From: Plasmodium brasilianum | Lineage: Eukaryota; Apicomplexa; Aconoidasida; Haemosporida; Plasmodiidae | NCBI RefSeq assembly: GCF_023973825.1 | Contig: NC_090120.1 | Coordinates: 645,001 to 709,000, forward strand | DNA length: 64,000 bases | Direction of reading: 5' to 3' | Shown: positions 34,298 through 47,000 of the stretch, in pieces | Layout of the letters: each line of letters starts with the position of its first letter | Position numbering within the stretch: position 1 is the first letter of the stretch | Position numbers and translations under genes: made by a program | The notes under the pieces: generated by a model | The model's database searches: none | What the model saw: only the letters and a program-made list of their open reading frames with translations | What the model was told of the DNA's origin: nothing

Positions 34298-35660
34298 CTA
34301 ATAAATAATAAGAAATACTATTATCGTTTTTATATATTTTAATTCTCTTTTTTCAATTTTATTTACTCGAAAATTGCAGTAGTCTAATCTTCTATTCGTT
34401 ATATTGTCATTTTCATACTCAGCAAAAAATCTTTTCACATTTTCTTCAATATTTGAGAACATTTGCTGCAGTGAAACAAAAGAAGAAAATGAGGAAATGA
34501 GAAAATGAGAAAATATGAATATATGAATATATGAATATATGAAAACGTAAAAACATCAAAAGGGAAGAAAGATTATCTGGACAGACTATAAAAAAAAACA
34601 AGGGGAAGAAGCAAAATTAGAGATTATCGAATTTTGCAAAACCTGTAGTCTTATTTTATGCCCAGGAAGCCATTTAACCTTATTGAACTTTTCTACATCA
34701 TCCAAAATATGCGCATTCAGGTGTACTATGGATTCCATCTAAGAGAAAAAGAAAATACAAAGCGATATTTGAGGCGATATAGGTGTAAATTTGGGAAAAT
34801 ATTGAATAAAATTAGGACAATATTTGGACAACATTAAGACGTAAAGGGCAAATCCTCATTGCTCAGGTTCGTTCTTTTCTTTTCTTTTCTAATCATTTTC
34901 CTTCCTACACTGTCAAATCCTACATTGATAAAATGCTTAGCAATTTCCGTGGTCAATTTTTGACTTTTAAAAAATTCGATTACTAATTTTTTTTCCTTCT
35001 CCAGTTCCAAATCTGCAATTTGTGCCGATAAAAAGTTTCAATTATACATATGTATTTATATGAATATATTGATATTGCAATATATTGTTATGTCAGAATA
35101 TTCACATGTTAGTATATTTTCATATATAGCTTTGTACATATATACAGGTGCAAAAGTTATGTGGACAAATGCAAAATTAACGAATTACCTACATCCCAGA
35201 CATGAGCAAAACCTTTCAAATGCGAAGCATAATTTTTGCATAAAAAGTCTACCATAAAATGTATGACATTTTCTGGTTGTTGCTTTTCAATTTCCTTAAA
35301 TTTATAAAGAAAAAAAAAAAAAAAAAAAAAAAAATTTTTTTAAATTAAAAAATTACAATATTACAAATTAATCCAAAAATTTGAAGAATCCAAAATTGCA
35401 AAATGCACACCAAACAAATGGCCCTTTCAACAGAACGAGATTGTTAAGCAAATAAAAGGGCCCTAGGAAACATTCCAAAAAAAGAAAAATGAAAGATATA
35501 TTATTATTCTTCATTTTACCATCTCATTATATATATATATATATATATATATGTTTTCTCTAACTTTTCAAAAAAAAAAAAATTCATATTGAAAATATAC
35601 CTCTGATAAACAGTCCAAAAGTTTAGAGACTTCTCTCCTCGATTGCCCTTTAGTCAACAT
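34298..35660 (-). CDS. RIIa-like plus SAM domain protein, five exons
   Basis: I assembled this gene by eye from five in-frame exons: 35660-35601, 35294-35189, 35012-34909, 34738-34643 and 34465-34298 (stop TAG). Intron phases are 0, 1, 0, 0. The product is 177 residues. Residues about 8-50 (VSKLLDCLSEEIEKQQPENV, then HFMVDFLCKNY) form two helices with the QPxNxxxFxxxFL pattern of RIIa/Dpy-30 dimerisation domains. Residues about 70-130 match a SAM domain: IAKHFINVGFDSMESIVHL, then ILDDVEKFNKVKWLPGHKI, then a closing helix. The SAM match depends on joining exons 3 and 4 at GFDS/MES, which supports the splice choice. RIIa-type domains dock to amphipathic anchoring helices, often in flagellar or cytoskeletal complexes. 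The function here is unknown. The start codon could lie in a further upstream exon. Confidence 0.7.
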
Positions 35661-37197
35661 CTTTCAAGGTTTCAGCTTTCAAACCTGTATAATTTGCCAT
35701 TTACAAAAAGTACGCAAATAGGTAAGCATATGTATATGTATATATATATACATATGGATATTTATATGTGGGTTATCATTTATGTTAGTTTGTTTTGTGT
35801 GTACTTATGCAATCTGTGTGCAGAAGACAGAAATGACAAACATGTGCTCGTTTTCGCCTTTATAAAACTCCGCAAAGTTTTCTGTTTTGTTTCCTTAAAA
35901 AGTTTATTTTAGTGTAATAAAAAAATTAATGCCACTTACGAAAAATTTTTAATTTCAAATGATAAGCGAACTAACACTTTATCTACTACGCTCTCAAGTC
36001 ATTCCTCTGTCTTTTCCTTTACCTCTTCAATTTCTTTTTCGTTTCGTTTCTTTTTTTTATATGATTAAAAATAGCAGCGATAAAATATGCCTAATTTTTC
36101 CCTTTCAATGAAGTTACAAATATATAATTCGAAATAAAAATTCTAACGTTAACGGATTAAACAAAACATAACATAAAAAATTTTAGGGCATTCACAAGCT
36201 AACAAAATTGCATAAGTGCATATAAGTGTATATGCGTATATATGCGTATATATGCGTGTATATGCGTATATTGCGTATATATGCGCGCATTCATGTAAAT
36301 GTCTATACATGCGTATATATATAGATATACATGCGCAATGCTGGCATGAATTACAAAATTGGAAAAACAAAAATTCCTGCAACGGAATAGGCATATATAT
36401 ATATATAAATGTACGCAGTTTTCCCTTATTTTACTTTTTATTTTTGCGCATTATAAAATATAGAAAGGCTCGACAAATTGTCTCTACAACTGTTTACAAA
36501 AATACACACCATTTAGTTGCATATTTATTTGTTTTTTTGTTTACATATTCGCACGGTTTAGAAAAAGTGCCTTGACAATGAAAATGACAATCACAATTTA
36601 CTTTTTGTTGTATAACGGTAATGATGTTATTTACTTTTTATATGTAAATATATATATGTGTGCACCTTTATTTTTATTTATATATCTTTATTTTTTTTTT
36701 TTTTTTACGTTTATTTTACACCTTGTAATTGCATTTTTCAAATGAACATAATAACGAAGTTACACTTTTACGCACACACTATAGGTGAAAAACAAAATAA
36801 AAAATAAAAAGTCAAAAATAAAAAATAAAAGGTCAAAAATATAGAGTAAAAAGTAATAAGTAAAGGATAAAACATAAAAATATAGAAATAGCTGGAGAAA
36901 TAATTGCCATTTCGGAATATGAAAATTTTGGACATTGGCAAAGTATTATCTTTTTAACCTGTAGTACTAGTAGTAATTAATATATAAAAAAATAAGCAAA
37001 AAAATTACAAAAAAAAAAAAATTTATATATTTCTCATTACCTTTTTATAAATAAATACTAAAAAAAAAAGAACTGTAGAACAGTCTTTAACTTTAAAAAT
37101 GGCACATACAACAATTAAATTTAACATACGTCTGAGCAAAATTTTTTGCGCCTATATGGGCGTGATAAAAACAAACGCTACATTTTTTAAAAAATAC

Positions 37198-37244
<47 letters not shown>

Positions 37245-38814
37245 TATATCTAAATGTTTATATTTATAGGTCTTAAATAGATGGAATTAAAATTCCGCTT
37301 TGTTTAATTTTTCTTAAAAACAATGAAAAATAAAAAAAAGGAAGAAATGCTATTTTAACTTTATACATGTAGGTGTAAATTTATTTTACATACACACTAG
37401 AATGATCAATGATATAATGAAATATAAATTGATACAATAGCCTCCTCCAATTGAATATACATATCCCAACGCTAATAATTGTCTATATGACTATTCCCCA
37501 TAAAATGCTTAAAATGTGTGTAGGTATATATGTAAACCGTATATATATATATACATATATATTTACCCATGTATATACAAATATGCACTTGTAACGGCAC
37601 AACTGAAAGAACGTATTTCTCCTTTATAAACTGCGATTAATAAAGGAATACGTGTGGAAGTATAATGAGCGTACAAAGTAATAAGAAAAAAGGATTATTA
37701 TATTTATATTCTTCCTTTTATGAGTGTTTTTTTTTTTTAATAAAATAAAAAGAAGAAAACAAATTATCATGTACAATATAAATACTAATTGGTACCTTCG
37801 GAAAAATTATTCTTTCTTATTTTTAAAATTCTTAACTGTACAGGTTCATGTACTTTTTTGGAATTACTTTGCATTCGCAGACATAGGAAATTGTCGCACA
37901 AATATATATACATGTGTACGTGCATATATACGCTCAGAAATACAAATATATATACATATGTATATATATTCATTACTATTAAGCATTTTTATATATTACG
38001 CAACTTTTTTTCTTTGCGCTCACACTGGTATAACCCTTTCTTTAAATGTAAGCACACGCATATAAATATGTATATATGTGCATATTTGCTGTATTAATTT
38101 ATGTACATTATTTTACGATGTTTCGTTACTTGTACAAACTTTAATGCAATTTTCTCTTTTGTGGCATATACACTTTTTTTTAAATAACGTTATCACATTT
38201 TAGGTAAATGATTTCTTATTGTTGTGTTGCCCGACGTTTTTTTTTTTTTTTCTTTTTTTTTTTCTCCTGCATAAACCTACAAAAAAATTCTTAAGAAATT
38301 TGTAATTTCTATTGTGGTAATATACAGAAAAACCTAATTATATATATTCATATATGAAGCAAGTATATATATTTTTTTTTTTTTTGAAATAACATAAAAT
38401 GAAAATAATATTGTAGTACAAGCTTAATAATGATATGTCATTATTTTCTTATCCTTTTTTAACATTTATTACTAGTACCAAAAAAAAAAAAAAAAAAGTA
38501 TTTCCTATAGATTTTAAATAAAAACACTTGATGAAAAAAAAAAAAAAAAAAAAAAAATTGTAATTCTACATATATAGTTTTATTTAAAGAGGTAACATTG
38601 CATTTTATTAGCCATTATTTTTGTAGTTTTATTCTCAGTTAAAACTTTTTATTTTTATTTTATGTTTGGGTTATGAATACAGTAGTAGATTATTACAAAT
38701 ATAATAGACTTCTTGTACATTCTGAGCAAAATTAGTTTAACTTGTATATACGTATATATTTATATATATATATATATATATATTTGTACTAATCATTTGG
38801 GGTTTACTTTTAAA
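35661..38814. other. Divergent intergenic region
   Basis: 3.2 kb between the divergent RIIa/SAM and eIF2D genes. It contains TATGCG-type repeats (36220-36290), A-rich AAAAATAAAAAGTC units (36790-36880), (TA)n at 37213-37241, several poly(A) tracts (38480-38497, 38537-38557) and (TA)n at 38760-38783 just upstream of the eIF2D start. No gene is seen. Confidence 0.5.
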
Positions 38815-41800
38815 ATGTTCAAAAATAATATAACGCTCGGAAACAAAAACTTCCTTGGTAACAAAGATAGGAAAAAGTATGTCAAATTTTACAATTTAAT
38901 GCATTCTTCTTATTTATATAGATATATACATATTTAGACGTTTACATATATACATATATATAGGCGTATACTTATATAGATATATGGATACATAAAAAGA
39001 AGGCATATTTTTATATGTTACATTAATACATAAAGCAAATGAAATGAAGTAGCACAAAAGAAGTAGACTTGCATATAAAAAAATAATATAAGAACAAAAT
39101 CAAGTGTATTCATCATACATGCGTATGCCTGTACATGTGCATATGTATTTGCTCACACACATACATATATATATACACATATTTATGCACACACATTCAT
39201 ACTTATATATAATATATTTAAAAAGAAATAGAGAGAAAAGTACACTTTATGCAATTATTAATACAAAAATAAAAAATAATTACATTATAGTGCAAATCGA
39301 ATAAAAACTACTAAAAATTAACAACTGTTGGAATATATGACAACGCCACTTATGTACAAATGATTGTAGATTTCTTCATTGTGCAAAAAAAAAAAAAAAA
39401 AAAAATGTGCCTGCGCTGTACATAATTTTTTTATTTTATTTTAATTTTTTTTTACTATTTTTTACTATTTTTTACTATTTTTTACTATTTTTTACTATTT
39501 TTTACTATTTTTTACTAATTTTTACTATTTTTTTACTATTTTTTACTATTTTTTACTATTTTTTACTATTTTTTACTATTTTTTACTAATTTTTACTATT
39601 TTTTACTATTTTTTTTTTTTTTTTTTTAGGCTAGCTATAAATATAAAGAACACATTTAACATTGAAAAAGATGAAATAGTAGATGAAATTTTGGACAAAG
39701 AGGACACAAGTGTCTGCAAAGTACAGAAGAGTAAAATAATTGTATATATATCCAAAAACATTCCAGTATTATTTTGTGAGAATAATGTTATATTTCCAAC
39801 TGTTTATACACTCTGGAAATTTCCACAAATAATACCTTGCTTTGTCATATATCCACCAGCATCCGAATTTTTATTAAGAGGAGCTGATTTAATGATACCT
39901 GGTATATGCAAAGATGTTGATGATTTAGAAAAACTTAAAGTTGGGAATGTATGGGGCGTAAGAGTTTTTAACAATCCGCATATTTTTGCTGTTGGACAAT
40001 GTTGTATTGATTATAACAATAATAAAAAATTTTATAATTTAAAAGGAAAATGCTTAAAACTAGCACATATATATAATGACAAATTGTGGAATATAGGTCC
40101 ACAAAGTATACCTCATAGCAGTTTTAAAAATAAAATAATTGACTCCATTGAAGAGTTGGTAGACAACCTGGACGATTTTAAAATATATAATGAAAATAAA
40201 GGAGGGAAAAAAAATACTTCCCGTAGTAGTGATGAAGCGGAAGGAGTAGAAGAAGGGGAAGGGATAGAAGTAGAGGAGGATGTAGAAGAGCAAAAAACAA
40301 AAAAAAAAAAAAAAAAAGTCGATTTTGGCTTTTTCAGTGACGAGGATGATGAAGAGGTAGGGAATGATCTTTCTCTCACATATAATGATAAAAATAATAT
40401 AAATGGAAAAAAAGAAAACGAAACAAAATTAAAAAGTATGCCAAATGAAAAGCATTTAGTAAATTTTTATAAACATTTCAATACAATAATGAAGAAAAGG
40501 AATCAAATAAAAAATGGATCATCTGAGTTAAAATGTAGCAACGCTAGTACTAGTACCATTGATGATAGTAGTGCATGGAATAAGAGCAAAATAAACGAAG
40601 GAGTATCAAAAAATAAAGACACAACTGATCGCCTATCGGATGATTATCAGAGTAAGAAAAAAGAGTGCAATGTCGATTTGGATGCTATGGAAAAAGTTTT
40701 AGGTTTGAATGATTCTGATAATGCGAACAAAGAAAACTCGGTTAAACGAAATGGAAACAATAGTCACCTACCAGTTCAGCAGAAAAAGGATAACACAAAA
40801 AATAGTTTGACAACCATGGACATTAATGAGTTCGACCAAGTGTATGATAATGAGCAGGAGATGTTTTCAGAAATGGAAAGCTCGAGAAAACCAAGTGGTA
40901 GTTTGGCATACGAGCAACGCGACGATATGGACACAGTTATTATAAATGAAGAACAAAGAGTGGAAAATGTTCGAAAAAAAAAGGAAGCTGAAAGGGGCGA
41001 TATAATTGATGAAAAGAATATACTTAACGGATCAAGTAATACAAAGGAGGAGGAAGTAAAACACATGGGTGATAATATAAGTAATAAAAATGGAACAACA
41101 ATTTTTGAACTGAACAATGAACAACAAGATGTGCTTCTATTATATTCTCTTTTGGAAGCTTTACATTCAATTAGCGATGAAAGCTTGCCCCTCGAAGTTT
41201 CTGGTATATACAGCAGGATGACTAGAGAAATCATGTACATTCTCAGAAACGATACTGTGCTAGGGGAGTTACAAAAATGCAATGTACCTAATGAAATAAT
41301 AAATAAAATAAGAAAAAAAGAAATAAACTTAGAAGTAGATGTAAAGAAATCAAGTCATAAAAAGCTAATTAAATTTATTCAGTATTGCTCTAAAACTAAA
41401 TTGATAAAAATTAAAGAAAATAGAAATGTTGTATCGATAGTAGAAATATGTAAAAGAAATCCATTATATGCATCGTACAAATGTATGTCGTTGAGTGATA
41501 AAAAAAAATATGCAAGTGAGGGGCAAAGTAAGAGTGAAAATCAGGATCCAAATGATAGTCAAGTTCAGGGGCAGAATAGCAAAACGGATACAAATACACC
41601 AGTTAATAACAAATGCGCGCAAATACTAGAATACTATATGCCCTCGTCCAAAACGTTGAACATATTCAAATGTGTAGATAGTAAGACAGAAAAGAACTCA
41701 TATTTTAATATTAGTCAATTAAGAGATGTATTTAAATCATATATAAAATTACAAAATTTACAGAAGGATGATGATATGTCTTTTATAAAAATAAATGAAC

Positions 41801-42228
41801 AGTTACAATCTTTTTTATGTGTCGAAAATATTTCAAATAATATATTACCATATGATGTTATTATGAACCAATTCATTTCTGCTCAACAGCCATGTTATGC
41901 TGTAATTAAACCATATACTAATTTTGATGCTGATTCTGTTAATATAATAAAAGGAGTTTGTCCCTCCATTCACATTTATGCAGTTGCAAGAATGAAAGGT
42001 AAAAAATATGTAACCCATATAACCAATTTATATTTATTCCATTTAGATCTTACTAAATTTTCTGATCAAGTACAGAAACAGTTAGCCTGTTCATGCTCTA
42101 CAGTTATCTCCCCCTCAACAAAAAAAGAAGAAATTCTAGTTCAAGGGAACGTAGTCAATCAGATATACAACATTTTGATTAGCAACTACAGTTTTCCCAA
42201 GAAGTACATAGTGCTTAACGCAAAATAG
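38815..42228 (+). CDS. eIF2D: Translation initiation factor eIF2D (ligatin)
   Basis: Exon 1 is 38815-38876 (MFKNNITLGNKNFLGNKDRK) and exon 2 is 39630-42228. The donor AAAAA/GTATGTC joins in phase 2 to TTTTTAG/G across a 753-bp intron, giving 886 residues. Exon 1 plus the first bases of exon 2 recreate the family's opening KDRKKL motif. The N-terminal pre-PUA/PUA module holds FPTVYTLWKFP and GADLMIPGI (about 105-113). A charged low-complexity insertion follows (about 190-480), then a winged-helix part (LLYSLLEALHSISDESLPLE), VDVKKSSHKKLIKFI, and a C-terminal SUI1 domain (about 775-886: CPSIHIYAVARMKGKKYVTH). eIF2D delivers initiator tRNA independently of eIF2 and promotes ribosome recycling and reinitiation. 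The insertion makes it much longer than the usual ~580 residues; domain order is intact. Confidence 0.93.
39447..39615. repeat. 11-bp minisatellite inside eIF2D intron
   Basis: About fourteen copies of an 11-bp unit TTTTTTACTAT (with ACTAA variants) immediately upstream of the intron's AG at 39628-39629. The repeat is pyrimidine-rich and merges into the poly(T) tract of the acceptor, so it may act as an extended polypyrimidine tract. Its many ACTAA/ACTAT motifs could serve as branch sites. Confidence 0.88.
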
Positions 42229-43409
42229 GAGAAAGTGGCACATGCGCACAGTCGTACAACTATATATATGTTATTCTATATATGTATATTTCCATATTCT
42301 ATTTATGTCAACCCAGCCCTTATCCTCAACACCGTGAAATATGTTCCGTTGTATGTATCGTTGATCCGTGGTACCACCTACTAATTTTTTTTTTTTTTTT
42401 CCCTTTCAAAAATGATACTACTATTGTTCAAATTGAGGAACCAATTTTAACATTCGCCATTTTTTCATGCACATGTCCATATAAATACATTCATATAACA
42501 TATATACACGCATGTACACACATATACATATACTTACGTGTATGTATAGACATACATATGTGCCCCCGTAGACTCATCTATTGAGCTTCAAAACGAAGAA
42601 GTAAAACTAGTTTTTAAAACATGAAAAATATATTACGCATATTTGCATTTACAAAATAGTTATAACAAAATTTTTACAATATATAATAGTACACACATAT
42701 AATACTATAACAAATAGTGTAAAAAAAGAAAAAAAAGAAAAATTTAAACGAAAGTATAATAATTTACTTCCTTGGGGATAAACGTGCCCACACGCATATA
42801 TACACAATATATGTAGGCTCATGTACAAATATATATATGAATATATGTGTATATGCGCATATATATATATATATATATATTGTCTAAATGGGAAAAATCC
42901 AATACTGCAATAAATAATGAATCAACTTCAAAATGGTATTAAATGTCAAAATTAAAAAAAGGGAAACTAGTTAGGATGACTTTCATCTATCAATTAATTA
43001 ATTATTTATTTATTTGTTTATTTATATATATATATATATATATATTTATTTATTTATTTATTTATTTACTTACTTATTTACTTTATTTTATTTTAATTTT
43101 TTTTCTTCTTTTTTTACCTCTAAAAATATCTTCGTATGTACGAATTACGCACACTTCTATACACACGTGGATGTACTCACACTTCTAATTCTGCATTTGA
43201 TGTAAATAAACTACAATAGAAATAATTTTTTGGGGTGCATTTGCACATATTTTCAATGTGGCACTACAAACTGTGTTAGCTCTCTTACTACATTGCTTTA
43301 AACATCCACAAGAATGCACATATATGTATACACATTATTCATACATATGTAAACATAACTGGTACGCGGTGCATCTAGTTATAGAGTTCCCATTCGAAAC
43401 TTCTAATCA
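42229..43409. other. Convergent intergenic region
   Basis: Spacer between the convergent eIF2D and PA28 genes. It has a T16 tract (42385-42401), (TA)n at 42855-42880 and 43024-43044, and TTTA repeats (43044-43080). It is expected to hold both 3' UTRs. No gene is seen. Confidence 0.5.
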
Positions 43410-44270
43410 CTAGAAGGTCATCCTATGATGTGCATCTTCATTTTTCGGTTTAACAACCTTTTCCCAATTCTTAAATAACAAATCATAAAGCATAATATAA
43501 TTATTTCTCATATCGATGATAGTAATTTTTATATGGATCCATTCCTTTTCATCTAATTCTCTTATGGCTTCTTGATAATCATAAATATTCGGGTACTTAA
43601 TAACTTTTGTCGATAATTTTGCTCTTTCCATATAATATTTCACTATAGCATCATACAAATTAAATGCACTTTCCTCAACTCTAGCTAATTCTTGTATTGC
43701 TTCTTCCTGTATACCAACACCAAAATTATTACCATCTTCTATTCTTGGTACATTTAATTGAATCCATAATTTAATATTTCCAATTATTTCTATCAACTCA
43801 GATGCATATGATTTTATTTTTTCTAATTCTTCATATATTTGTTTATGTGATGGTACATAATGTGTATACAAAACCTTTTCATCAATAACTATCTTTTTAT
43901 CTCCTTCAAAACCCATATAATTTTTCGTATTATTATTAACACCATCTAATGTATCTTTCTTTTTTTCTGTCTTATCACAATCATTTACTTTATGCCTCTT
44001 TCTAACGCTTTCTTCTATTTTATCAACTTTATATCTATATGAGTTACCATCTAAATCTTTTACATCTAAAATACTTCCAGGTTCTGAATTTACATTTACT
44101 AATTTGTTAAAATATATTATTCTCCTCGGTATTCTTTCCCTCAATGATTCCACTGCTTGTTTAGTAACGTCATACTTAAATTGGTTATACTCATCCTTTA
44201 TTTTGGGATCATATGGTTCAATTTTATCTATCTTGCTTAGGAAGCTTTCCATCTCTTGTTTTTTACTCAT
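43410..44270 (-). CDS. PA28: Proteasome activator PA28 (11S regulator)
   Basis: This is a 286-residue protein starting at the ATG at 44270 (MSKKQEMESFLSKIDKIEP); the frame runs two codons further without an ATG. The N-terminal helix (YNQFKYDVTKQAVESLRERI, then PRRIIYFNKL) and the C-terminal four-helix region (HKQIYEELEKIKSYASEL, IGNIKLWIQLNVPRIEDGNN, FGVGIQEEAIQELARVEE, SAFNLYDAIVKYY) match the PA28/REG family. The segment NVPRIEDGNNFGVGIQ corresponds to the activation loop that opens the 20S proteasome gate. A hydrophilic insertion near residues 90-115 takes the place of the variable family loop. The ring-forming protein opens 20S proteasomes for peptide release without ATP. The C terminus is RMTF, which would be the docking peptide; the usual family ending is an aliphatic or Tyr residue. 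Confidence 0.95.
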   Translation of the reverse strand: MSKKQEMESFLSKIDKIEPYDPKIKDEYNQFKYDVTKQAVESLRERIPRRIIYFNKLVNVNSEPGSILDVKDLDGNSYRYKVDKIEESVRKRHKVNDCDKTEKKKDTLDGVNNNTKNYMGFEGDKKIVIDEKVLYTHYVPSHKQIYEELEKIKSYASELIEIIGNIKLWIQLNVPRIEDGNNFGVGIQEEAIQELARVEESAFNLYDAIVKYYMERAKLSTKVIKYPNIYDYQEAIRELDEKEWIHIKITIIDMRNNYIMLYDLLFKNWEKVVKPKNEDAHHRMTF

Positions 44271-45145
44271 ACACACACATATGCAGGTGCATCAACATAT
44301 ATGTATGCACAAAGGATATGCCTGCTCCTTCGTTGTTCTATTGCTTCGTTTCTTTGTTTCTTTGTTTCTTTGTTCAGCTGTTTCTCGTTTCTCGTTTCTC
44401 GTTTCTCTTTTCTCTATTTCTTTATTTCTTTTTTTTTTTTTCTTTTTTTTTTCCTTCCCTATCGCTTTTTTCCTCCTCTTCTTTCTTATGACATATTCTA
44501 AGTATGTACTTTACAATTATTTGTAGCGTGTACAAAATAAGGTCTTGCTACTTAAAAAAAAAAAACAATTCGTTTTAAACTTCTTCAGAATTAACACATA
44601 CATATATGCATTAGTAATGGCATATGCATATATATGCTGGTGATACCTCTTTTCTTAATCTTCAAAAACAGTTACGTATATATAAGTAGGATCTCACAAA
44701 AGGACAAGATATTACAAAATTATATTATTCTATGCGCTTACGCTCAGTTGCTTAGAATTACACATCACCTTGGTCATATGCACATACATATGCACATTCA
44801 TACAAAGGCCCTTACATATACATATATATTTAAATATACATGTATACGTGTTATGCATTTACATGGGTATAGCTATCCGCGTTTGAAGATTTGCCAAGGG
44901 AGCGTATATTAAAACTCTATAAACGTATATATATGTGTAAGTATGTATAATTATATGTATGTATATACATGAATAAGTATACGTATGAACATATATGTAT
45001 ATGTACAGTTCAAAATGAGTTATAATTCCTATTTTGTACTTAAGGGCCATGAATTAGTACATACATAAATAGTAGTAATATTAAAATATATTATCATTAT
45101 ATATTAATAAAAAAAAAAAAGAGTATCTTTTCAAGAGAATTTGAG

Positions 45146-45188
<43 letters not shown>

Positions 45189-47000
45189 CTCTATAAATAG
45201 GAGGAAAATAAAATAGCACCTTAAATGTAAAATTTCGCATGTACCTTCTATGCCGCTACGAATAATAATTAATATAAATATATAAACATAAATATATAAA
45301 TATATATATATATAAATATAGGTATATAAATATATTTATATAAATATATAAATATAGGTATATAAATATAAATATATATTTATGAGTATATAATTAATTT
45401 CAGTGAGTAGCTTCCTTTTTTTTTTTTTTTTTTGAACATGTACGTATTCATATACGTATGCATTTTTTTTTCGTACATATTTATTTTGTATATTTAAGCT
45501 ACACAGTTGTTAGCAGTAGCTGATTTCATTTTTAACAAAAAAGGTGTTAATTATTTGCGTTTTTATGTACCTGTACGTATATAATTTTACATATATACAT
45601 ATAAGTATGTACTTGTACATATGTACGGAAAATTTTGTATGTATATATATGTACATATATAAACTGTCGTTTACTTTTGCAAACATGTATAGGTCAGCAT
45701 AATCACTAATGAGTCTATTTTTCGTGCTAAAGTATTTATTACATTATCCTCCAAACAAAAAAGAAAAAAAAATCTTCATTTCGAGGCAAGTATATATGTA
45801 TAATATATTTATATATATACATAACACATGCAGCACTAGCTATTTTTTTCACTCATAGGACTTTCATTTATCAGCAGAGTGATATGCCTGACCTTTGTCA
45901 TATATTTCGTCTTATATTAATAATTTGTATGCTTTTCATATTTCATGAACATTTACACGTATAAGGCATTAGCGTACGTTAGTATGTATGAAGTGATATA
46001 AATTTATATATATAAACACATGTACATATATGCTTATATAAACATATATACATATGTACATATATATACATACACGTGTGTACTTTTAAACTTATGGGCC
46101 TCTTAATAAAGGTAATATCACATGCAGGGTTGTTTGCTAAATCATTTTCTTGCCATTATGAACCGTTCATCTTTTTCGTTTTCTTCATTTGAATGAATAT
46201 ACGAAGATCAAAAAAACATCAAAACGTAATTAGGCCAGTAAAAGTGTATTAACAGAAGAAAAAAAAAATTGTATTTATGAAAATATATTGCTTGGGTCAG
46301 GTACTATCAGAAAGTGAATTTCGCATATATATGTGAAAACTTACATTTGTAACATGCAATATGTAATATGTATTATGTATGACTCAAGTGACTTATGCAC
46401 GCCCCGAGGTTATGTAGATCTAGAGCATGAGTTACAGCTTCATTGATTATTCTTCATCCTGTATAAATTTAGAAGTACTTTGAAAAGAGAAAAGATAAAG
46501 AAGGAAAAAAAAAAAAAAAAAAAATACCTGCTAAAGCAAGGACACCTCTGAGCGAAATATGCACAAAATGTACAAACTGTACAAAATGCACAAAATGTAC
46601 AAACTGTACAAACTGTACAAAATGTACAAACTGTACAAACTGTACAAAATGTACAAACTGTACAAAATGTACAAAATGTACAAAATGCACAGAATGCACA
46701 GAATGCTGTACGTGTCTATATAGTATCATACGAAAGAAGTTAACGAGGAGTAAATCAAAATAATAAAGGATTGAATTTTTTATTCTTTTTACTTTTTATT
46801 TTAAAGACTTATCATTCATTTATGATAAAATAAAACTCATTTGATGGCATATGGCACAGTAAAAGCGTTTCACAAAATTATGCATAAAAGTATTATATGT
46901 ACAAAAAATATATATATATATATATATACATATGTGTACATGTGTGTGCTACATGTAAAGAAAGCTGTGATATCGCCCCTATATATGACAGTAGACAATT
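44271..47000. other. Divergent intergenic region
   Basis: 2.7 kb between the divergent PA28 and bL35 genes. It contains TTTCTTTG/TTTCTCG pyrimidine repeats (44345-44420), (TA)n at 45153-45186, TATAAATATA repeats (45275-45380), a poly(T) tract (45418-45434) and a 9-bp minisatellite (46556-46700). A moderately less AT-rich patch at 46385-46440 has no recognisable RNA structure. No gene is called. Confidence 0.5.
46556..46700. repeat. 9-bp minisatellite TGTACAAAA/TGTACAAAC
   Basis: About sixteen tandem copies of a 9-bp unit alternating TGTACAAAA and TGTACAAAC, about 300 bp upstream of the bL35 start codon. Each unit contains the palindrome TGTACA, so the array is a dense cluster of that 6-bp site. 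Confidence 0.88.

Noticed and set aside
46380..46440. Possible tRNA or small RNA in a less AT-rich patch
   Set aside because: I could not fold a cloverleaf or find snoRNA boxes.
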